Below are positions 1-7,304 of a DNA stretch of 22,933 nt, piece after piece; positions within the stretch are counted from its first letter, which is position 1, and each line of letters begins with the position of its first letter. Below the pieces are notes generated by a model. It had not been told where the DNA came from, ran no database searches, and worked only from the letters and a program-made list of their open reading frames with translations. The stretch is from positions 1-22,933 of the forward strand of contig JASLMY010000051.1 of the NCBI GenBank assembly GCA_030746295.1, read 5' to 3'. Position numbers and translations under genes: made by a program. Origin of the DNA: Alphaproteobacteria bacterium. GTDB taxonomy: Bacteria > Pseudomonadota > Alphaproteobacteria > GCA-2731375.

Positions 1-173
1 TCGGCCAGTCCGGCGAGGTTTTCGAGTTGGAGGAGCAGCTTCGCCTGACGGTCGACGCCTTCAAGAACCGGAAGCCGATCGTCTCCGGCGAGGAAGGCCG
101 CAGGGCGGTCGCCATCTGCCTCGCTGCCGAGCGCTCGCTCGCCGAGGACCGCGAAGTGCCGCTGGAATTGTAA
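1..173 (+). CDS. C-terminal end of a Gfo/Idh/MocA-type oxidoreductase (partial)
   Basis: The plus-strand frame starting at base 3 is open from the window edge to a TAA at 171-173 and encodes about 56 residues. The tail has an acidic stretch (GEVFELEEQLR), then FKNRKPIVSGEEGRRAVAIC, then a helix ending AERSLAEDREVPLEL. This is the usual C-terminal layout of NAD(P)-dependent sugar or cyclitol dehydrogenases of the Gfo/Idh/MocA family, where a 'G.P..sgeegr.al.i..A...S...g..v.l' pattern closes the protein. The Rossmann domain and catalytic residues lie outside the window, so substrate and exact family cannot be read. It ends 8 bp before the convergent methyltransferase stop, so the two genes share a terminator region. 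Confidence 0.6.
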   Translation, partial: GQSGEVFELEEQLRLTVDAFKNRKPIVSGEEGRRAVAICLAAERSLAEDREVPLEL

Positions 174-181
174 CCCTACCG

Positions 182-871
182 TCAGCCGACCAGCTCGAAG
201 GTCGAGAATTTCAATGCCGGATGCCGTCGGATCTTGTAATGCCGTTTCAAGTTCCGGCGAAGGAAGCCGTGGTTGGCGTCTCGGCCATCGATTATGAGCA
301 TGAAATGGGCCGGCAACGTTGATTCCAGCAAGAGCATGTCGGCGGAGACCACGGGTCGCCTGGGACTTCCCCTGAAGGAGATCCCGTTCACAGAGCCCTG
401 TACGTCTCTGCCATAGGGACCGTCGAGGTAGACCAGGTTCGGCATGACGTCCGGCAGGGCATCGAAGGTGTGGCAGACCTCGCCATCGATCTCTTTGATG
501 GACGCGGTGGAGTGAATGAGCTCCACGGGCGCGTCGTCGGGAAGCTTTTCGGCCGTGTTTTTGAGCCATTTCTCGCTGGTATCGACGGTGAACAGTCGGC
601 CCCGACCGTTTTTCATCAGTGCATGTGAAAGAACCACCGTTGAGAAACCGACGCCAAACTCCAGAATGCAATCGGGCTTTCGTTCGCTCACTGTCCTATG
701 GAGGTGGTACAGGTCGTGACGGATAGGGGCCCATTCGTCCTCTCGCCCCTCAGGAATGGGCACGTCCTCGTCTTGGAGATAGCGTTCGGCAGCCCTCCGG
801 AACGCCGGTGCGCGATACTTGGAGACGACTTGCTCGAGCTTCCGCCGAGCAATGAAGGCAAGCGTATTCAT
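182..871 (-). CDS. class I SAM-dependent methyltransferase-like protein
   Basis: The protein has 229 residues from the ATG at 871; a TTG four codons upstream (883) is also possible but looks weaker. A basic N-terminal helix is followed by a Rossmann-type segment with motif I (CILEFGVGFSTVVLS, about residues 68-82), an acidic end of strand 2 (LFTVDTSEKW), then NLVYLDGPYG and MLIIDGRD as later strands. This fits the class I methyltransferase fold that binds S-adenosylmethionine. Similar proteins are often found next to surface-polysaccharide genes, which would suit the sugar-dehydrogenase-like neighbour, but the acceptor is unknown. No signal peptide or membrane segment is visible. Fold-level assignment is fairly good; substrate is not assigned. 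Confidence 0.65.
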   Translation of the reverse strand: MNTLAFIARRKLEQVVSKYRAPAFRRAAERYLQDEDVPIPEGREDEWAPIRHDLYHLHRTVSERKPDCILEFGVGFSTVVLSHALMKNGRGRLFTVDTSEKWLKNTAEKLPDDAPVELIHSTASIKEIDGEVCHTFDALPDVMPNLVYLDGPYGRDVQGSVNGISFRGSPRRPVVSADMLLLESTLPAHFMLIIDGRDANHGFLRRNLKRHYKIRRHPALKFSTFELVG

Positions 872-970
872 GGGGTTTTCCAAAGACCGCGGTCGGTTGC
901 GAGCGCCAGAATAGTCGTCCCCTCCGCCGGCGACAACATGGCGGCCGCCTGACCTACCTTTAGCCGGACG

Positions 971-2002
971 TCAAGTCTCGCCTTCGGTCTTCTGGCCGGC
1001 GAGGTAGCGATCGAGCCGCGTGAGCAGGGTGTGTTTGTCGGCTTCGGTGAGGAAGGAGGCCTCGAAGGAATTGCGGGCCAGGGTGGCGAGCTCCGCCTGT
1101 GACAGAGCCAAGGCCTCGGCAGCGGCGAGGAAGTTCCGGTTGATGTAGCCGCCGAAATAGGCCGGGTCGTCCGAATTCAGAGTGACGCGCACCCCTCGGC
1201 GCATCAGTTGCCTGAGAGGATGCGCCGACATGTCCTCGACGACCTTCAGCTTGAGGTTCGAAAGCGGGCAGACGGTGAGTGGTACTCCGGTCTCCGCCAA
1301 CCGCCGCACCAAGGCGTCGTCCTCGATCGCGCGGACGCCGTGATCGATGCGAGCGGCGCCGAGCGCGTTCAAGGCTTGCCGGACGTAGTCCGGCGGCCCT
1401 TCCTCGCCTGCATGTGCCACGGCGAGAAAGCCCGCCTCTCGGGCACGGGCGAAGAGCGCCTCGAACTTTTCGGGCGGATGGCCGAGCTCGGCGGAATCGA
1501 GGCCCACGCCGACGATGTCTTCGGGGTGCTTGCGGATCTCCTCGAAGCACGCGAGGGCGTCTTCCAATGGCAGGTCGCGCAGAAAGCAGGCGATGAGGCG
1601 CGAGCTGATGCCGAGCCGGGCCTTGGCCTCGGCCTGCGCCTGGCGGAGGCCGTCCAGCACCGTCGAGAAGGCAACGCCGCGGCGGCGGTGGGCCTGGGGG
1701 TCGAAGAAGATCTCGGTATGGAGAACCGTGTCCGCCCGTGCCCTCTCCAGGTAGGCCCAGGCGAGGTCGTAGAAGTCGCGCTTGGTGATCAGGACCTCGA
1801 CGCCTTGATAGTAGAGATCGAGGAAGTCCTGAAGGCTGTCGAAGTCGTAGGCGCTCCTCAGCTCCTGCTCGCTCGCGTAGGGAAGCCCGATCCCGTTCCT
1901 GGCCGCGAGGGCGAACATCAGCTCGGGCTCCAGTGTCCCCTCGATATGAACGTGCAGCTCGGCCTTCGGTAGTCCCGCGATGAAAGTTGCCAATTCGTCC
2001 AT
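971..2002 (-). CDS. add: adenine deaminase / adenosine deaminase family protein
   Basis: This 343-residue metal-dependent hydrolase converts adenine (or adenosine) to hypoxanthine (or inosine) and ammonia in the cytoplasm. Visible active-site elements are the HxH zinc motif LHVHIEGTLEPE (H17, H19), AHAGEEG with His197 and Glu200, HGVRAIED, and NSDDPAYFGGY with the Asp pair 278-279. The 'EGTLEPEL' start and 'NSDDPAYFGGY' end are those of the fungal Aah1-like adenine deaminase branch (type 2) rather than classical adenosine deaminase, although automatic annotation usually names it add. Length is normal. It is divergent from hpt with 76 bp between the starts, and its product would be the substrate of Hpt. 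The adenine preference is inferred from motifs. Confidence 0.88.
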   Translation of the reverse strand: MDELATFIAGLPKAELHVHIEGTLEPELMFALAARNGIGLPYASEQELRSAYDFDSLQDFLDLYYQGVEVLITKRDFYDLAWAYLERARADTVLHTEIFFDPQAHRRRGVAFSTVLDGLRQAQAEAKARLGISSRLIACFLRDLPLEDALACFEEIRKHPEDIVGVGLDSAELGHPPEKFEALFARAREAGFLAVAHAGEEGPPDYVRQALNALGAARIDHGVRAIEDDALVRRLAETGVPLTVCPLSNLKLKVVEDMSAHPLRQLMRRGVRVTLNSDDPAYFGGYINRNFLAAAEALALSQAELATLARNSFEASFLTEADKHTLLTRLDRYLAGQKTEGET

Positions 2003-2078
2003 TCAACGGCGCCTCTGGATGTCATCGCCCGCCGAGCGATGCTAGGCTTCTCGAAGTGTACGAGCAGCCGACGACCGG

Positions 2079-2603
2079 GTGATGGGTGGCGTCAGAATAC
2101 TGTTCGACGAGCAGCAGGTGGCACGGCGCGTGGCCGAGCTCGCCGATGAGATCGCCGCGGCGCTGCCGCAGGACGTCACCGTCGTCGGGATCTTGAAGGG
2201 CAGCTTCGTCTTCGTCGCCGATCTCGTCCGCGCGCTGGACCGGAACGGACTGCGGCCGGGCGTCGATTTCATCAGGCTGAGCAGCTATGGCTACGGCCGC
2301 GAGAGCGCGGAGGAGGTGAGCCTCGTCGCCGACTTGGGCGAAGAGGTCGCCGGCCGAAGCATTCTTCTGGTCGACGACATTCTCGACACGGGGCGATCGC
2401 TCGCCTTCGCGAGATCGCTGCTTCTCAAGCAGCAAGCGGCCAGGGCCTGGAGCTGCGCCCTGCTCGACAAGCCGAGCCGGCGGCAGGTGGAGTTCGCCGC
2501 CGACTTCGTCGGCTTCACCGTCGATGATGTCTTCGTGGTCGGCTATGGCATCGACCACGCCGAGAAATACCGCCATCTTCCCTATATCGGAACGATCGAC
2601 TGA
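2079..2603 (+). CDS. hpt: hypoxanthine phosphoribosyltransferase
   Basis: The 174-residue cytosolic enzyme transfers phosphoribose from PRPP to hypoxanthine (and usually guanine), giving IMP or GMP for purine salvage. The PRPP-binding motif ILLVDDILDTGRSL lies at about residues 95-108, the loop GILKGSFVF at 37-45, and the closing segment VVGYGIDHAEKYRHLPYIG is characteristic of bacterial Hpt. A GTG at 2079 is directly followed by an ATG at 2082, so either could be the true start; neither has a strong Shine-Dalgarno. It lies head to head with the adenine-deaminase-like gene and ends 41 bp before the stop of the convergent nosX. Confidence 0.93.
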   Translation: MMGGVRILFDEQQVARRVAELADEIAAALPQDVTVVGILKGSFVFVADLVRALDRNGLRPGVDFIRLSSYGYGRESAEEVSLVADLGEEVAGRSILLVDDILDTGRSLAFARSLLLKQQAARAWSCALLDKPSRRQVEFAADFVGFTVDDVFVVGYGIDHAEKYRHLPYIGTID

Positions 2604-2639
2604 GCCCATAGGGATCTGTCGTCCCGGGCCGGGGGGCTC
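2602..2639. terminator. possible terminator between convergent hpt and nosX
   Basis: GAGCCC (2602-2607) and GGGCTC (2634-2639) form an inverted repeat in the 41-bp gap between two convergent stop codons, with a smaller GGGA/TCCC stem inside. There is no T-run on either side, so a rho-independent role is only a suggestion. Confidence 0.3.
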
Positions 2640-2644
2640 GCCAC

Positions 2645-3649
2645 TCATCCGAAGCCGCTTTTGCCTAGGCGACCGAGACGGTGTCTGATGCCGTTCCGGT
2701 CGACGGCCAGCACGCCGACCTCCGGCATCGACGCCAACAGCCGGCGCAGGCGGTCGGGCGGCGTGACGGCGAGCCCGGTTGAGAGTCCGTCCGCCAGGGT
2801 GGCGTTCGGTGCCAGGACTGTGAGCGACCTGTAGTGCCCGGCAGAGTGGCCACTGCTCGGCTCCAAGAGGTGGTGGCGTTTCCCAGCAGCATCAAACGTC
2901 AGGCCGGCGGGGGCGCTGGTCGCCAGGGCGCCACGGCGAAGTGGCAGCCGCGCCAGGAATTGGCCGTCGCGGTCCGGGTCCGCGATGGCCACGCGCCAGG
3001 CATCGCCGGTCGCGTCGTGGCCGAGCGCGACAGTCTCTCCGAGGCCGATCAAGGCGTTGGCGAAGCCGGCGGCGCGCAGCAAGTCCGCGACCCGATCCGA
3101 GATGTAGCCTTGGGCAATGCCGTTCAGCGTCAGGGCCATGCCCGGCTGGCGGAAGCCGACGCGGCGGCTCGACAATGCAAACTGTCGGTAGCCCACCAGG
3201 GCGCGGAGCGTCGCTGGGACCTCTGTCGCTGCGCTGCTGCCAAGCCGCCGGTGATAGGCGAAGAGCGGCTGCACGGTGACGTCGAAGGCGCCGCCCGTGC
3301 GGTCCGACACCGCCTTGGCCGTGCTCAAGAGGCGCAGGAGATCGCTCTCCGGGTCGTCGAGGTGGCCTTGACGGTTGAGCCGTGAGACCTGCGACTCCGG
3401 CTCGTAGAGCGAGAAGACCTTCTCCAGACGGGCAATTTCGTCGATGCAACGGCCGATGGCCCGCCACGCCATGGCCTCGTCGTGGTGCACCAAGGTCAAT
3501 TGGGCATCGGCACCCAAGGCGACGCCACGCCAGGTCACTGGCCGTAACCGGCGCGCCCAGGCGGCACCGGGCAATGCCGTTGCCGGCAACGCCGCCAGGA
3601 TCGAGAGCAACCGCCGCCGGCTCGGACCGCTATGGCTCTCATCAGCCAT
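2645..3649 (-). CDS. nosX: NosX, ApbE-family FAD:protein FMN transferase
   Basis: The 334-residue protein begins at the ATG at 3649; the reading frame stays open further into nosL, but that extension is low-complexity shadow. A twin-arginine signal (SRRRLLSILAALPATALPGAAWA) sends it to the periplasm. ApbE features include LEKVFSLYEPESQVSRLN, FDVTVQPLF, LNGIAQGYISDRV, LIGLGETVALG and the late LADGLSTGLAV that corresponds to the metal/FAD region. ApbE enzymes attach FMN from FAD to a Thr in a D-x-x-(S/T)-G-A-T motif. NosR of this operon has exactly such a site (DIVSGAT), so NosR is the expected substrate. It is the last gene of the nos operon and overlaps the end of nosL by 8 bp, which suggests translational coupling. 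Confidence 0.93.
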   Translation of the reverse strand: MADESHSGPSRRRLLSILAALPATALPGAAWARRLRPVTWRGVALGADAQLTLVHHDEAMAWRAIGRCIDEIARLEKVFSLYEPESQVSRLNRQGHLDDPESDLLRLLSTAKAVSDRTGGAFDVTVQPLFAYHRRLGSSAATEVPATLRALVGYRQFALSSRRVGFRQPGMALTLNGIAQGYISDRVADLLRAAGFANALIGLGETVALGHDATGDAWRVAIADPDRDGQFLARLPLRRGALATSAPAGLTFDAAGKRHHLLEPSSGHSAGHYRSLTVLAPNATLADGLSTGLAVTPPDRLRRLLASMPEVGVLAVDRNGIRHRLGRLGKSGFG

Positions 3650-4247
3650 CTTTCTGCCCCTGGTCGTGATGCGCCTGCGGTTGCTTCGGCCCATCGTGCT
3701 GGCGGTCGTGGCCGCCACCATGGTCATCGTGACGGCCCTTGTGGTCCTCACTGGCGTTGATGATGTAGCCCCGCGGAATCTCCTTCCACGCCACGACATG
3801 GCCGCCGTGCCGGGCGGCGAAGGCGGCGGCCCGGTCGGGGTCGGAGAACGGCACCGCCTCGGGCAGGCCCATGCCACCCTTCATCCGCGAGCCGATGACG
3901 TAGTGGGCGCCTGTCGCCGCAATCCACGTCGCGTCGCCTGGTGCCTTCCAGCTCGCCATCCGGCCGGCGTCGTGCACGTAGACGGCGCTCAGCTGCTTCG
4001 GCTCGCCGGGTAGCATGGTGAAGGCGACGGCGTCACGCACCGAGGAAAACCAGACCGGCCGGTCCTGACCCTTGACGAAGATCTGCCCCTTCGGGCCCGG
4101 ATGATCGATCACCGTCATGTTGCAGTAATAGCCGATGGCATCGCGCGTCAGCTGCATCGGCGCCGGCGGTGCTGCCACTTCCGCTTCGTCACAGGCGGCG
4201 AGCAGCAGCAGGGCGAAGAGCGCGGTCCAGGGACGGTAAGCGCGCAT
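3642..4247 (-). CDS. nosL: NosL, copper-chaperone lipoprotein with His-rich tail
   Basis: The 201-residue protein starts at the ATG at 4247, 1 bp after the nosY stop. A lipoprotein signal (LLLLAAC, lipidated Cys19) anchors it in the outer periplasmic space. The NosL hallmark YYCNM (Cys42, Met44) is the region known in the family for Cu(I) binding, followed by DHPGPKGQIF, RPVWFSSVRDAV and RMKGGMGLPEAVPFSD. NosL delivers copper for assembly of NosZ together with NosDFY. The last 33 residues form a hydrophilic tail with seven histidines (for example HKGRHDDHGGGHDRQH) that I do not expect in a typical NosL and that could bind extra metal. The gene overlaps the nosX start. Confidence 0.93.
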   Translation of the reverse strand: MRAYRPWTALFALLLLAACDEAEVAAPPAPMQLTRDAIGYYCNMTVIDHPGPKGQIFVKGQDRPVWFSSVRDAVAFTMLPGEPKQLSAVYVHDAGRMASWKAPGDATWIAATGAHYVIGSRMKGGMGLPEAVPFSDPDRAAAFAARHGGHVVAWKEIPRGYIINASEDHKGRHDDHGGGHDRQHDGPKQPQAHHDQGQKDG

Positions 4248-4248
4248 C

Positions 4249-5079
4249 TCAGATCTCCTTGCGGGAAAAGACCGCGCCGGCGGCCAGCAGTGGCAGGAGG
4301 ACCCAGAGGCAGAGCGAGAGGGCCGACTGTGCCGGCGCGGCCTTGCCGGCGGCACTGACGCCGCCCAAACCGGCGTATTTCGTGACCTCGGAAAAGGCGG
4401 TCAGGTTCAGCATGCGGTAGGCGTCGGTCGGGTTCAGCACCAGAAGCGCATTGAAAAGCTGGTCGCCGATCAGACCGCTCTCGTCGCCGACCACCAAGCC
4501 CAGCAGCGCCGCATCGTAGATCAGCACGAAGCCGAGCCAGACGCCGAGCGCCAATCCGGCCGCGGTGCCGCGCTCGGCGACGAGCGTGCTGATCAGGTAG
4601 CCGATGGCGACAAAGGCGGCGCCCAATGCCACCGAGCTCGCCATCATCAGGCCGTAGGCGCCGAGATGTGCGCTCTCGTCCCAGCCGCCCTCGGCGGCGA
4701 GCAGCAGCGCCGCACTGCCATAGCCGACCAGCACGGCGACGGCGATGATGAGGGTCTGGCCGACGAACTTGCCGGCCAGGAACTGCCAGCGCCGCAACGG
4801 GTAGGAGAGCAACAGCGACAGGGTGCCACGCTCCGCCTCGCCGACCACGGTGTCGTAGGACAGCATCAGGCCGAGCAACGGCAGCAGGAAGACGGTCAGG
4901 CTCGACAGGCTGACGATACTCACCGCCAGCGGCGGGGCGCCGACGGTGCCGACGGGGGCGCTGCCGAGATAGGCGATCGAGACAGCGAACACGGCCAGCA
5001 GCAGGGCCGCGGCCAATATCCACTTGTTCCTGAAGCCGTCGCGGATCTCCTGGACGGCAATAATCCGACAGGCTCTCAC
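4249..5079 (-). CDS. nosY: NosY, ABC transporter permease for NosZ maturation
   Basis: The 276-residue integral membrane protein begins at GTG 5079-5077, which overlaps the nosF TGA as GTGA; a GGGGAGG stretch just upstream serves as Shine-Dalgarno. About six hydrophobic segments are visible, among them ILAAALLLAVFAVSIAYLG near residue 20, a segment with LTVFLLPLLGLMLSYD, and a final LWVLLPLLAAGAVF. The motif YDTVVGEAERGTLSLLLSYP after TM2 is the ABC-2 permease coupling region that contacts the ATPase. Established work places NosY with NosF and NosD as the complex that supports assembly of the copper-sulfide centre of NosZ. The frame is open further upstream through nosF, but that part is a shadow. 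Confidence 0.93.
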   Translation of the reverse strand: MRACRIIAVQEIRDGFRNKWILAAALLLAVFAVSIAYLGSAPVGTVGAPPLAVSIVSLSSLTVFLLPLLGLMLSYDTVVGEAERGTLSLLLSYPLRRWQFLAGKFVGQTLIIAVAVLVGYGSAALLLAAEGGWDESAHLGAYGLMMASSVALGAAFVAIGYLISTLVAERGTAAGLALGVWLGFVLIYDAALLGLVVGDESGLIGDQLFNALLVLNPTDAYRMLNLTAFSEVTKYAGLGGVSAAGKAAPAQSALSLCLWVLLPLLAAGAVFSRKEI

Positions 5080-6002
5080 GAGCGGACCTCCCCGTTGCCG
5101 CGGTAGTGGCGATAGAGGCGTTCCAGGTCCGGCAGCTCGACCTCCAGGTCGTCGACGGCATGGCCGCCGGCGGTGATCCAGCGGATCACCTCGATCTTGC
5201 GCTCCGGGGCACAGACCAGCTCTACCGTGTGACCGTTGATCAGGTGCGCTTCGACGTCCACGGGGCGGTCTCGCAACAGGCCGTTCTGCGCCGAGGCGGC
5301 CCTGACCTTGATGCGCACCGGCAGCGCTGCCGCCGCTCTGAGCTCGGCGAGGCTGCCCGCGGCCACCACCCGGCCATGATCGAGCACGACGATGCGATCG
5401 ACGTGGCGCTGCAGCTCGGTGAGGGCGTGGGAGGACAGCAGTATGGCGGTCCCGGCGGCCCGACGGGCGTCGAGGATTTCGTAGAACTGGCGGCGCAGGT
5501 CCGGGTCCAGCCCCGTGGTCGGCTCGTCCAGGATCAACAGCTCCGGTTCGCCCAACAGCGCCTGGGCGAGGCCGAGCCGCTGCCGCATGCCCTTGGAATA
5601 GGCGCGGATCCGCTGTTTTGCGGCGCCTTCCAGGCCGACCACCTGCAATAGCTCTGGACAGCGGTCGACGGCCACGCCCTTGAGCCGCGCCAGATAGCGC
5701 AGGATCTCGATGCCGGTCATCTGCGCCGGAAAGCTGATCGTCTCCGGCAGGTAGCCGAGCCGGCGGGCCGCGGCGGCGCTGAGCGATCGCGCCACGTCCT
5801 CGCCCAGTACCCGCAAGCGACCGTCCGAGGGTCGGACGAGGCCGAGGATCATCTTCATCAGGGTGGTCTTGCCGGCACCGTTGTGGCCGACCAAAGCGAC
5901 GCATTCACCCTCGCCAACGGTGAAGCTGGCCTCGCAGACCGCGCGGTGGCGGCCGTAGCGCTTGCTCGACTTCGCGACCTCCAGCAGGGGTTCTCTTGCC
6001 AT
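5076..6002 (-). CDS. nosF: NosF, ABC transporter ATPase for NosZ maturation
   Basis: The 308-residue cytoplasmic ATPase partners with NosY. Walker A is GHNGAGKTT (residues 39-47), the ABC signature is YSKGMRQRLGLAQ, Walker B is LLILDEPTTGLDP, and the switch histidine lies in LLSSHALTEL. The C-terminal 90 residues form a regulatory extension common in NosF/CcmA-like ATPases. An AGGGG Shine-Dalgarno stands ahead of the ATG, and only 9 bp separate it from nosD. It overlaps nosY at the stop/start, so NosF and NosY are probably made in step. Confidence 0.95.
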   Translation of the reverse strand: MAREPLLEVAKSSKRYGRHRAVCEASFTVGEGECVALVGHNGAGKTTLMKMILGLVRPSDGRLRVLGEDVARSLSAAAARRLGYLPETISFPAQMTGIEILRYLARLKGVAVDRCPELLQVVGLEGAAKQRIRAYSKGMRQRLGLAQALLGEPELLILDEPTTGLDPDLRRQFYEILDARRAAGTAILLSSHALTELQRHVDRIVVLDHGRVVAAGSLAELRAAAALPVRIKVRAASAQNGLLRDRPVDVEAHLINGHTVELVCAPERKIEVIRWITAGGHAVDDLEVELPDLERLYRHYRGNGEVRS

Positions 6003-6011
6003 CGCTCGCCC

Positions 6012-7292
6012 CTATCGTTGGCCGGCGCCGGGCATCGCCGGCGCCGTCATCAGCGGTGCGGTGTCGATGACGCCGCCTGGATGCAGGGCGGGGAACTGCC
6101 CTTGCGCCAGCGCCAGCAGCCTGAGGCTGGGCGCGTTCAACAACAGCTTGGCCCTGGGGTGCGCCCACAGCACCTTGTCCGCCAGGTCGTTCGGGCGGTA
6201 GGCGACATCGGCGATGCCGTCACCGTCGAGGTCGAAGGCGGCATTGTCGCTCCAAAAATTGCCGCGACCGTCGGCAGACCAGTCCAGATGCCGGGTGCCG
6301 ACGTATTTGACCTGGGTGCGGTTGGCGATGAAGGCGTTCTCGGCGATGGCGTTGGCCTCGGAACCGGCGGTGAAGTGGACGCCGATGGCACAGCCCTCGA
6401 AACGGTTTCGCGCGAAGGTGTTGCGCGAGGAGTTGTAGATGAAGACGCATTTCTCCTCGCCGTCGCGCACCCAGTTGCCTCGTATCTCGGATCGGTTGGC
6501 GAAATTCAAGAGGATGCCGTGGTGGCGGTCGGCGAAGGAGCGGTTGTCGAAGACCTTCAGCCGCTTGGAATACATCAACGCATAGCCGACGTAGTTGCCT
6601 TCGGAGAGGTTACCGGCGACCACGGAATCGTCGGCATACATGTAGTGCACGGCGATCCTGAGATCGCGAAAACGGTTGTTGGTGAAGCGGTTGCGCTTCG
6701 ATGTGGTGACAAAGACGCCATCCCGGCCGTAGCGAATCCGGTTGCCGTCGACCACCGCACCGGGTGCGTTCCAGAGCGAGACGCCGTTGCCGCGCTCGTT
6801 GACCCTAAGGTCGCGGCGGCCGACGATCTCGTTGTCCTTGACGACCGCGTTGGCCGAGCCCTTGAGGTGGACGCCATAGAGGTTGTCGACGATCCGGTTG
6901 CCGATGATCCGCGCCCCCGTCCCCTTTTTACTGACGAAGACGCCCGCGTCCATCCCCTCGAGACTGAGGCCCGAACCGGTGATCCGAAGCCGCTCGACGG
7001 TGACGCCGGGCGCCACGATGCGGAGCGTCGAGCCCTCGCCGCTGCCCTCGACGACGGCGCCGGGCCGGCCCCGAAGTGTCACCGCCTTGTCGATCGTCAG
7101 GGGGCCGGCGTGACGCCCGGCGGCCAGCACCAGCACGTCGCCAGCGCTGGCCGTCCGAAGCGTCTCGGCCAGCCGGTCGCCGCCGGCCGGCACCGTCAGC
7201 ACGTCGGCCGAGGCGGCGGCGGCAAGCAGGAGGCCGAGGGCGCCAACGACGCCCCCGGTCCCGATACGCAATCTGCCTGCCGACGCCGACAT
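6012..7292 (-). CDS. nosD: NosD, periplasmic copper-site maturation protein
   Basis: The 426-residue protein starts with a Sec signal peptide (VVGALGLLLAAAASA-D cleavage near residue 33). The mature part is built of repeated short strands of parallel beta-helix type: successive units such as RIIGNRIVDNLYGVHL, NAVVKDNEIVG, NRIRYGRDGVFV, RFTNNRFRDLRIAVHY and NTFARNRFEGCAIGVHF. This is the known NosD/carbohydrate-binding-like fold. NosD is the periplasmic partner of the NosFY transporter in supplying sulfur and copper chemistry to NosZ. The C-terminal segment RGNFWSDNAAFDLDGDGIADVAYRPN is typical of the family. It lies 12 bp after nosZ and 9 bp before nosF. Confidence 0.93.
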   Translation of the reverse strand: MSASAGRLRIGTGGVVGALGLLLAAAASADVLTVPAGGDRLAETLRTASAGDVLVLAAGRHAGPLTIDKAVTLRGRPGAVVEGSGEGSTLRIVAPGVTVERLRITGSGLSLEGMDAGVFVSKKGTGARIIGNRIVDNLYGVHLKGSANAVVKDNEIVGRRDLRVNERGNGVSLWNAPGAVVDGNRIRYGRDGVFVTTSKRNRFTNNRFRDLRIAVHYMYADDSVVAGNLSEGNYVGYALMYSKRLKVFDNRSFADRHHGILLNFANRSEIRGNWVRDGEEKCVFIYNSSRNTFARNRFEGCAIGVHFTAGSEANAIAENAFIANRTQVKYVGTRHLDWSADGRGNFWSDNAAFDLDGDGIADVAYRPNDLADKVLWAHPRAKLLLNAPSLRLLALAQGQFPALHPGGVIDTAPLMTAPAMPGAGQR

Positions 7293-7304
7293 CGCAGGCT
7301 GCCC

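Noticed and set aside
942..951. GGCGGCCGCC palindrome between the methyltransferase and deaminase genes
   Set aside because: A ten-base GC palindrome without loop or T-run is expected by chance in DNA of this composition.
960..2006. Second minus-strand frame of 348 codons over the deaminase
   Set aside because: Overlaps the adenine-deaminase-type gene in another phase; it is Arg/Gly/Pro-rich with no domain.
3650..3877. N-terminal extension of the nosX frame
   Set aside because: It lies within nosL, is low in complexity and would bury the twin-arginine signal that starts just after the ATG at 3649.
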